NCBI GenBank assembly: GCA_027295555.1
Contig: JAPUKT010000043.1
Location: forward strand, 1 to 14,369
Length of the DNA: 14,369 bases
DNA from: Deltaproteobacteria bacterium
Lineage (GTDB): Bacteria; Myxococcota_A; Polyangia; Polyangiales; Houyiibacteriaceae
Reading direction: 5' to 3'
The notes beneath the pieces were generated by a model, which was not told where the DNA came from, ran no database searches, and saw nothing but the letters and a program-made list of their open reading frames with translations. The position numbers were made by a program, and so were the translations under genes. Numbering within the stretch: position 1 is the first letter of the stretch; each line of letters begins with the position of its first letter. This document shows, piece by piece, positions 7,040 to 12,778 of this stretch.

Positions 7040-8023
7040 ATGGAAATGTCTAGAGTTCGCATGATGTTGACCCTGGCAGTCGTGCTTGTTGCGTGCGGCG
7101 ACAGCAGCGGCACTTCCCGATTTCCGATTATTGAGGAAGTGCTGCGGACACCCGAAGAGCGCTTCGACGATCTGCCCGACTACGACTTCGAGCCACACTA
7201 CGTGGAGCTTGGCAACGTGCGCGTGCACTACGTCGACGAAGGCCCGCGCGACGGTGTGCCCGTCGTCATGCTGCATGGTGAGCCGACTTGGTCCTACCTC
7301 TACCGGCACGTGGTTCCGTTAATCGTCGAGGCGGGGCATCGCGCGATCGTTCCAGACCTGGTCGGCTTCGGAAAGAGCGACAAGCCGGCGAGCGAGCTCG
7401 ACCATACGTACGACCGCCACGTCACGTGGCTGCTGGGAGTGCTTCAGGCGCTGCAGCTTCGCAACATCGTTCTCGTGGCACACGACTGGGGCGGGCCGAT
7501 CGGGCTTCGGCTGGCCGCCGAGAATCCCGACCTCTTCCGCTCGCTCGTGGTCACGAACACCTTTCTCCCCTTGAACGAGGGTCCCAGCATTGGTGGTGTG
7601 CCGGATTTCGTTCGCTCGGTCGTGGAGTCGGGTCCTGTCAGCGGTGTCGTCCAGGCCGGGAGCTTGACCGCTTTGCCGGCTGACGTGCTTGCCGCGTACG
7701 ACGCGCCATACCCCGACGACACGTTCAAAGGTGGCGCGCTGGCCGTACCGCACATCATCAAGAGTATCAGCGAAGTGCCAGTCCCGGCGGAGGTAGACGC
7801 TGCGTGGGATGCCCTGCGCGAGTGGATCAAACCGGTCTTGACTGCCCATAGCGTCAGTGACCCTTTTCTCGGGCCCTTTGATGCTGTCTTTCAAGCCGAG
7901 ATCCCCGGTGCGGACGGCCAACAGCATGTCCGAATCACGGAGGCGGGTCACTTCGTTCAAGAAGACAATAGCGTCGACCTCGCGAAGGCTGTGATCGACT
8001 TCATCGCGGCCAACCCCCTCTAA
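7040..8023 (+). CDS. Lipoprotein-type haloalkane dehalogenase homologue (alpha/beta-hydrolase)
   Basis: A protein of 327 residues. Its N-terminus (MMLTLAVVLVACGDSSG) is a lipoprotein signal with lipobox LVAC and Cys19, so the enzyme should be exported and lipid-anchored. The rest follows subfamily-I haloalkane dehalogenases such as DhlA: TPEERFDDLPDYDF, then HGEPTWSYLYR (79-89) with the oxyanion-hole region, nucleophile Asp149 with halide-binding Trp150 in HDWGG, catalytic acid Asp274 in SDPFLGP, and His304 in AGHFVQE. The cap-domain Trp that forms the second halide ligand in DhlA is not found; the region around 188-207 has Val and Gly instead. True dehalogenation is therefore uncertain, and another hydrolase activity is possible. 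Starts at 7040, 7046 and 7061 are all possible; none has a clear ribosome binding site. The gene sits alone between a MITE-like element and a duplicated sequence, suggesting recent arrival. Confidence 0.85.
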   Translation: MEMSRVRMMLTLAVVLVACGDSSGTSRFPIIEEVLRTPEERFDDLPDYDFEPHYVELGNVRVHYVDEGPRDGVPVVMLHGEPTWSYLYRHVVPLIVEAGHRAIVPDLVGFGKSDKPASELDHTYDRHVTWLLGVLQALQLRNIVLVAHDWGGPIGLRLAAENPDLFRSLVVTNTFLPLNEGPSIGGVPDFVRSVVESGPVSGVVQAGSLTALPADVLAAYDAPYPDDTFKGGALAVPHIIKSISEVPVPAEVDAAWDALREWIKPVLTAHSVSDPFLGPFDAVFQAEIPGADGQQHVRITEAGHFVQEDNSVDLAKAVIDFIAANPL

Positions 8024-8028
8024 CGCGA

Positions 8029-8064
8029 GCTGACGCTGACGTTGGGGCTGGCGCTGACGCTGGC
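8029..8064 (+). repeat. Hexamer tandem array GCTGRC x6
   Basis: Six consecutive hexamers close to GCTGAC or GCTGGC (one degenerate, GTTGGG) follow the dehalogenase stop. They run into the perfect palindrome GGCTGCGCAGCC (8062-8073). Two similar units lie at 6816-6827, next to the other copy of the 24-bp repeat. Confidence 0.7.
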
Positions 8065-8084
8065 TGCGCAGCCGGGACGTTGGC

Positions 8085-8108
8085 CTAGTCGCCGTCGGCC
8101 GGAACGGG
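8085..8108. repeat. 24-bp direct repeat, right copy (3' end of the RND-pump gene)
   Basis: Identical to 6830-6853. Here it is functional sequence, encoding the last seven residues and the stop of the RND-pump gene on the minus strand. Confidence 0.85.
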
Positions 8109-10637
8109 GTCACGCCCGCCTGCGACGCGGAGTAGGGGCGGCAGAACGAGGAGCGTGGCGACCAGTGTTCCGCCGATCGTCACGGCGATCAGCTCGCCGA
8201 AGTTTCGCACGGGCACGAACGAGCTCAGCAGGAGTACCGCGAAGCCGGCCATCAGGGTCACACATGAGATGACGACTGCGCGCCCAGTGCCGCGCGCTGC
8301 GCGAATCAGCGCTGCCTCGCGTCCGAGCCCCGACTGCATCTCTTCTCGAAATCGCGCGAGGACGTGAATCGTGCCGTTCACCGCCAGCCCGAGGCTGATC
8401 GAAAAGATGATCACCGTCGAGACATTGAGCGGGATCTCGCGCCACACCATGTAGGCCATCGTCACGACGAGCGGGATCAGGTTCGGTGGGATGCTCAAGA
8501 GGCCGAATCGAATGCTCCGGAAGAAGAACGCGAGCAGGAGGAAGATGACGACCACCGCCACGAGCAGGCTGCCCAGCAAGTCGCTGACCACCGCCGCCTG
8601 ACCTCGGGAGCCGGTGAATGCCTCGCCCGTGAACGAATACGAGACGGTTTCGTCATCGCCGAGTTGGGCGTCGACGACCTTTTCGAGGTCATCGAGAAAC
8701 GTCATCGTGGCTTGGGCTCCGACGTCCCGAAGCTTGAATTGGACGCGCGCCTTCTCTCCGTCCTCGGTCAGCCAGGCGTCGAGTGGGGAGGGCTTGCGCT
8801 GGCTCATCATCGTGACGAGGCCCTTGATCTGTTTAGCGCTCTTGAACTCCTCGGAGCGAACGCTCGGGTCGTCGGCGAGGAGCGCGTACGACTCGCGAAG
8901 CATGTCCCCGTAGCTCAACGTACGGATGATTTCTGGGCGAAGAGCTGCCCAGTTTCGAATCTGTTGGATGGTCTTCACCATCTTCGGATCCATGAAGTGG
9001 TCGTCTTCGGTGCTGACGAGCACGAGCTCGAGCGGCCGTACCCCATCGAGTTTCTCCTCGATCAACACGGTCGTCGTGTAGACCGGATCGGTTTCGTCGA
9101 ACTGATCGAGCAATGCGTGGTCAATCGTGATGTGGCTTGCCACATAGCCTGCGCCTAGGGTGAACACGGCGGTGAGGGCGAGCACGAGCCAGCGCCAACG
9201 GAGCAGCTTGGCGACCATGTTTATGGTCACGCTTGTGAAGATGCTGTTGCGCTCGCGAGGGGGCCGGGGCTTCGGGGGCTTCGCCCACGTGAGCACGGCT
9301 GGCACGAACGTGATGATGACCAAGTACGAAATCATGACGCCGAGACCGGCCGTGACTCCAAAGTGGCGGAGCATCACCGTCTTGGAAACGACGAGCGATG
9401 CCAAGCCGGCCGCCGTGGTGGCTGATGTCAGCATGATGGCGACCGCCATCGCGCGCACCGTGCGCTGGCCGGCTTCTCGGGTGTCGTGTTCTCCTATCAC
9501 CTCGTCGCGATAGCGCTGCACGAGATGTGTCACGTCGCTGATGCCTATGATGATCAAGAGTGGGACGATGATGTTGTTGAGGATGTTCATGGGCTCGCCG
9601 AAGAGACCCATGCCACCAACGACGATCAGCGCGGTGACAGCCACAGCAGCGAGCGGCATCAACACGCCGGGGATCCAGCGGAACGACAGCAGCAACACCA
9701 GCAGGCACACGAGGATCGTGACGGGGATCAAGCGCAGGTTGTCCTCCCGCATCTTTTTGACGATCACGCTGCGGAGGTATGGGAGGCCACCCACGTGCAC
9801 AGTGATATCTTCGAACTCGGGGCGAGCGAGGTCGTCGCGAAGCTCATCCATCGCATTTCGCATTTCGCTCGGGCCAAGCTCCGGGAGCTGTAGGGCGATC
9901 CCAGCGACTGTGTGATCCTCGTCGATCAATCGTCCGAGGAGCAACGGGTTGCCCTCGACTGCGCGTGCGAGCTCGGCGGCTTCCTCCTCGGTGACTTCGG
10001 CGTCGCCGACGATCGGGTCGGTCTTGAGCTCTGCGGAAAGTGCGGGACCGGCCACGGCGATCCCGCCTGGGAATCGATCGGGATCGCTTTCGATGATGTC
10101 GAGGAGCGCGTTGAATGCGTCGTCTTCGAGGTCTCCCTGACTGTTCTCGTCCTCTTCGTCGAGGTCGTCTAGATCGTCGAGGTCATCGAGATCTCCCCCG
10201 TCTTCGTCGTCGACCGCCTGGAGGTCCAGGTCATCGAGATCGGCGCCCCCATCCTCGTCCTCGGCGCCTTTGACACGCCGCGGAATGCTGAGAGTCGTGA
10301 TGCTCGCGACCTTGTCGACCCAGGACCTGTCAGCGAAGTAGAGCGACAGATCGTGGATGTCCTGTAGAGACTCGCGAGACAGGACATCGTCCGCCTCGAC
10401 CAGCAGAAGGACGGCGGTCCGACGCTTGCCGAACCACTCCTCGAAGCGCTGCTGGATGACGGCGTATTCCTCGCCCTCGAAGGATGAAAGGAGGCTCTCC
10501 GGGGCAGGATCTGCCGTGAGCTTGGGGATCTGGGAGACGAAGGCCAGCGTGACGCCGACGGTGACGCCAACGACCAGCTTTCGGCGCTCTGTGACGAGCT
10601 TCGCAAGCCAATCCAACGTTTGCTGCCGTCGGGACAC
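8085..10637 (-). CDS. RND-superfamily transporter, MMPL type, with acid-rich loop
   Basis: A protein of 850 residues with the duplicated RND layout: one helix (21-38), a large external loop, and five helices (about 302-319, 325-345, 355-372, 398-415, 428-450). A second copy follows: helix 482-500, loop, and five helices between 685 and 835. GISDVTH (365-371) and LGLAVNGTIH (749-758) are the matching helix-4 motifs of the two halves; the acidic residue expected for proton relay is Asp368 in the first half only. The family exports lipids and other hydrophobic compounds; the substrate is not predictable here. The first external loop carries an acid-rich block (126-173) with 28 Asp/Glu among 48 residues and a repeated LDD pattern. 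The start is GTG at 10637. No membrane-fusion or outer-membrane partner is adjacent, which fits the MMPL/HpnN-like group rather than tripartite pumps. Confidence 0.88.
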   Translation of the reverse strand: MSRRQQTLDWLAKLVTERRKLVVGVTVGVTLAFVSQIPKLTADPAPESLLSSFEGEEYAVIQQRFEEWFGKRRTAVLLLVEADDVLSRESLQDIHDLSLYFADRSWVDKVASITTLSIPRRVKGAEDEDGGADLDDLDLQAVDDEDGGDLDDLDDLDDLDEEDENSQGDLEDDAFNALLDIIESDPDRFPGGIAVAGPALSAELKTDPIVGDAEVTEEEAAELARAVEGNPLLLGRLIDEDHTVAGIALQLPELGPSEMRNAMDELRDDLARPEFEDITVHVGGLPYLRSVIVKKMREDNLRLIPVTILVCLLVLLLSFRWIPGVLMPLAAVAVTALIVVGGMGLFGEPMNILNNIIVPLLIIIGISDVTHLVQRYRDEVIGEHDTREAGQRTVRAMAVAIMLTSATTAAGLASLVVSKTVMLRHFGVTAGLGVMISYLVIITFVPAVLTWAKPPKPRPPRERNSIFTSVTINMVAKLLRWRWLVLALTAVFTLGAGYVASHITIDHALLDQFDETDPVYTTTVLIEEKLDGVRPLELVLVSTEDDHFMDPKMVKTIQQIRNWAALRPEIIRTLSYGDMLRESYALLADDPSVRSEEFKSAKQIKGLVTMMSQRKPSPLDAWLTEDGEKARVQFKLRDVGAQATMTFLDDLEKVVDAQLGDDETVSYSFTGEAFTGSRGQAAVVSDLLGSLLVAVVVIFLLLAFFFRSIRFGLLSIPPNLIPLVVTMAYMVWREIPLNVSTVIIFSISLGLAVNGTIHVLARFREEMQSGLGREAALIRAARGTGRAVVISCVTLMAGFAVLLLSSFVPVRNFGELIAVTIGGTLVATLLVLPPLLRVAGGRDPVPADGD

Positions 10638-10668
10638 GAGCGTGTATGCCTGCCTAGAGAGTGGGTTG

Positions 10669-10730
10669 CAAGGGCGGAGGGCGGGTTCCCAAAAGAGGCG
10701 GAGGGCGGGTTTCCAAAAGAGGCGGAGGGC
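10669..10730 (+). repeat. Three tandem copies of a ~24-bp G-rich unit
   Basis: Copy two runs from 10690 to 10713. Copy three (10714-10730) matches its first 17 bases exactly. Copy one (10669-10689) is three bases shorter and slightly altered. The core is GGCGGAGGGC. The third copy ends directly at the TTGACA box of the rpsT promoter, so the array lies just upstream of that promoter and in the leader region of the divergent pump gene. Confidence 0.8.
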
Positions 10731-10759
10731 TTGACAGCCCCCTCCGGCAGGGCTAGCAG
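10731..10759 (+). promoter_or_regulatory. Probable sigma-70 promoter of rpsT
   Basis: A perfect TTGACA (-35, 10731-10736), a 17-bp spacer and TAGCAG (10754-10759) as a weaker -10 that keeps the T1, A2 and A5 positions. It lies 27 bp before the rpsT start codon, leaving room for a short leader with the ribosome binding site. Confidence 0.6.
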
Positions 10760-10771
10760 ACGCGTCCCCAC

Positions 10772-10778
10772 GAGGAGG
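10772..10778 (+). promoter_or_regulatory. Ribosome binding site of rpsT (decides a GTG start)
   Basis: GAGGAGG lies eight bases before GTG 10787, a near-ideal Shine-Dalgarno match that fixes the unusual start codon. Confidence 0.85.
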
Positions 10779-10786
10779 ATATCAGA

Positions 10787-11050
10787 GTGGCCGACCACGC
10801 CTCAGCAAAAAAGCGAGCCCGCCAGACGATCAAGCGAACCGCGCGCAACCGCAACATCCGCACCAACGTGCGGACCTGCGTGAAGCGTGTGCGTGCCGCC
10901 GTCGCAGCGGGCAATACCGGTGCAGCGAAGAAGGCCCTGATCGAGGCCGTGAGCAAGATCGACGCAGCGGTTTCCAAGGGCATCTATCATCGCAAGACCG
11001 GCTCGCGGCACATCTCCAGGCTGACCCACCAGGTCAACACGCTCAGCTAG
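10787..11050 (+). CDS. rpsT: 30S ribosomal protein S20
   Basis: A protein of 87 residues, the usual length for S20, which binds 16S rRNA early in small-subunit assembly. The N-terminus ADHASAKKRARQT and the strongly basic helix with RTARNRNIRTNVRT are family hallmarks. The C-terminal GIYHRKTGSRHISRLTHQVN corresponds to the conserved end, usually KGxIHKNxAARxKSRL. The start is GTG with a strong ribosome binding site and a promoter just upstream. Its stop TAG (11048-11050) lies inside the end of the convergent holA gene, an 8-bp tail-to-tail overlap, so no terminator separates them. A non-ATG start in rpsT is also known in E. coli (UUG), where it takes part in autoregulation. Whether that applies here is not shown. 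Confidence 0.96.
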   Translation: MADHASAKKRARQTIKRTARNRNIRTNVRTCVKRVRAAVAAGNTGAAKKALIEAVSKIDAAVSKGIYHRKTGSRHISRLTHQVNTLS

Positions 11051-12056
11051 GCGATAGTGTGGGGGCGGTGCAGAGCTCCAGCACGGCGTCTTGCAGGACT
11101 ACGTCCGGCGGCCGTTTGCTGCTCTTCAGCGCCATATCGGTTTGGGCGATGAGCGCGAACGCTTCACCCAAGGTGTCCGCGGTGAACTGCCGCGCGGAGG
11201 CGGTGAGATCGTTTGCCTTGAACGGTGGGGCCCCAGCCCGCTTAGCGGCTTCCTGGGGACGCAGGCCTTCGGAGAGCGCCTCGCGCATGCGCGCGACGAT
11301 CCGAAGCTGTCGAGCGACCATAGCGAGAAGACGCAATGGTGGTTCCCGATCTGCGAGCAGCGACTGGGCCGCCGCAATACCTTTGCGTCGATCCTTGAGC
11401 CCGATGGCGTCAACCAGGCTCCAAATCGACTCCACGCGAATCCGCGTCACGCACGTCATCACCGCGTCGGAGTCGATGCGTTGGCCTGCGCCCACGAACA
11501 ACGAAAGCCTTTCGATTGCGTCGTCGATCGCGGCGAGATCATCGCCAACCGCGTCGAGAAGTGTCTCGATGGCTTGGGGCGCGATGTTGTGACCGCGCGC
11601 GGTGGCCTCGGCACGAACGAAGGCGCGAAGCTCGCTACCGCGCAATGGCTTGGCGTCGGTGAGCCAACCCTGCTTCTTCGCGATTTTCGTCAGCTTTCCA
11701 CGGCCGTCGAGCTTGTCCGCGGTCAGCACGAGACTCGTTGAATCGTTGGGATCGGCCAGGTACTCGGCGAGATTCGACTGCTCGGTGGGCGTCATCGCAT
11801 CGACGTGCCGTACGAGCACGAATCGCCTGTCCGCCATCATGGGCAGCGTCTGAGCTGCCGAGATCACACTTACCGCTTCGAGACCCTTTCCATCGAAGAG
11901 ATCTACGTTGAAGCCGGGAGCGCCGCGTTGATCGACCGCCTTGCGAACGGCGTCCACCGCGCGCTCGACGAGGAGCCGCTCGGTCCCGACCAGCAAGTAG
12001 ACCGGTTCCAGAGAGCCTTTGGCGGCCCTCGTCGTGACTTCATTGATGCTCAGCAC
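11043..12056 (-). CDS. holA: DNA polymerase III subunit delta
   Basis: A protein of 337 residues, the normal length for the delta subunit of the clamp-loader complex, which opens the beta sliding clamp. The N-terminus has the family pattern PVYLLVGTERLLVERAVDAV (18-37). Middle segments ADRRFVLVRHVDAM and SLVLTADKLDGRGKLTK match the degenerate AAA+-like domain, and the collar region has LLAMVARQLRIVARMREAL. The start is GTG at 12056, only three bases after the stop of the upstream secreted-protein gene, which suggests translational coupling. In many Proteobacteria holA follows lptE and neighbours rpsT; here rpsT is adjacent but convergent. Confidence 0.95.
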   Translation of the reverse strand: MLSINEVTTRAAKGSLEPVYLLVGTERLLVERAVDAVRKAVDQRGAPGFNVDLFDGKGLEAVSVISAAQTLPMMADRRFVLVRHVDAMTPTEQSNLAEYLADPNDSTSLVLTADKLDGRGKLTKIAKKQGWLTDAKPLRGSELRAFVRAEATARGHNIAPQAIETLLDAVGDDLAAIDDAIERLSLFVGAGQRIDSDAVMTCVTRIRVESIWSLVDAIGLKDRRKGIAAAQSLLADREPPLRLLAMVARQLRIVARMREALSEGLRPQEAAKRAGAPPFKANDLTASARQFTADTLGEAFALIAQTDMALKSSKRPPDVVLQDAVLELCTAPTLSPS

Positions 12057-12059
12057 GTA

Positions 12060-12596
12060 TTAGCGGGCTTCGTCGTCCGTGAAGGTGACTTCGCCGCTGT
12101 GTTGTACCGCTTGGCCGAGAATTTGAAAGCGATAACGACCCACCTCTTGCCGGCGGACCGTGATGACCATTTCAAGGCGCCGGTTGGGCTTGAACTGAGG
12201 TCGCTTGAGATACATCTTGTGGACGATCGTCTTCTGATTGCTGTTGCTGAGGAAGACAGTCATCGCCGGTGCGATGAACTTCCGCTCGGCGGTTTGGATG
12301 TCGTAGAACAGCAACTCAAACTCGGAGTCCCGGACGGGGGCGTTGAACGATGCCACTAGGCTGGCTCTCCACTGTCGGTCCTTGATGGGCATTTCCGCGG
12401 TTTCGTAGAGCCGGGTGGCTCTGTGCTGCCGCACGAATCGCAGCACGCCCGCTTCGGAAAGCGTACGGGGGATCCCCTTTTGCGTGAGGTAGATTTTCGC
12501 TCTCAGCCCCGAAGCCGCTTCGGCTTCGTCCCATGGGGTCAGCGCGCAGAGGATGGCTGCCGTCGAGGCAGCGATGAAAACGATCCGTAGATTCAA
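12060..12596 (-). CDS. Secreted protein of unknown function upstream of holA
   Basis: A protein of 178 residues with a classical signal peptide: basic MNLR, a hydrophobic core, and a likely cleavage site AEA/AS at 27/28. There is no lipobox. The mature part is basic, has no cysteines and alternates short strands such as EFELLFYDIQ and RLEMVITVRR, suggesting an all-beta fold. I do not recognise the family. The start codon is TTG at 12596, supported by AGGAG seven bases upstream on the coding strand (12604-12608). Its stop lies three bases before holA. The position corresponds to that of lptE in many genomes, but the sequence lacks the lipoprotein cysteine and shows no visible LptE resemblance. 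Confidence 0.75.
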   Translation of the reverse strand: MNLRIVFIAASTAAILCALTPWDEAEAASGLRAKIYLTQKGIPRTLSEAGVLRFVRQHRATRLYETAEMPIKDRQWRASLVASFNAPVRDSEFELLFYDIQTAERKFIAPAMTVFLSNSNQKTIVHKMYLKRPQFKPNRRLEMVITVRRQEVGRYRFQILGQAVQHSGEVTFTDDEAR

Positions 12597-12638
12597 AAGC
12601 CTGCTCCTGGGTTCGTCCCAAGATCAGGCTAACAACTG

Positions 12639-12665
12639 GAATTATGCAGTGACAGGGTGACAGGG
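12639..12665. promoter_or_regulatory. Possible promoter region of the secreted protein/holA unit
   Basis: On the minus strand the sequence TGCATAATTCC, near 12639-12649, offers a -10-like CATAAT about 45 bp before the TTG start. Directly upstream on that strand lies a short tandem repeat, GTGACAGG twice (12649-12664 on the plus strand). No good -35 is placed at 17 bp, so the call is tentative. Confidence 0.25.
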
Positions 12666-12778
12666 TGGGGCTTTGTAGGCACCGTGCAATCCACTGCCCC
12701 GATCCAAGGCCAAAAAGTTGTCCCGTGAAGCGCTGGCCGCTAACTCGGAGCGAGTAACCAGGGGGACTACGGCGTTCG

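Noticed and set aside
8085..8108. 24-bp repeat as a tRNA-type phage attachment site
   Set aside because: There is no tRNA gene, no integrase gene in the window, and the target is a transporter gene end, so a classical attachment site is not supported.
8364..9158. Plus-strand open frame rich in Asp, Glu and His opposite the RND-pump gene
   Set aside because: The composition is the complement of membrane-helix codons; no motif or ribosome binding site was seen.
10620..10883. Plus-strand frame with repeated GFPKEAEG peptide upstream of and across rpsT
   Set aside because: The peptide repeat is only a translation of the intergenic tandem repeat, and the frame overlaps rpsT out of frame.
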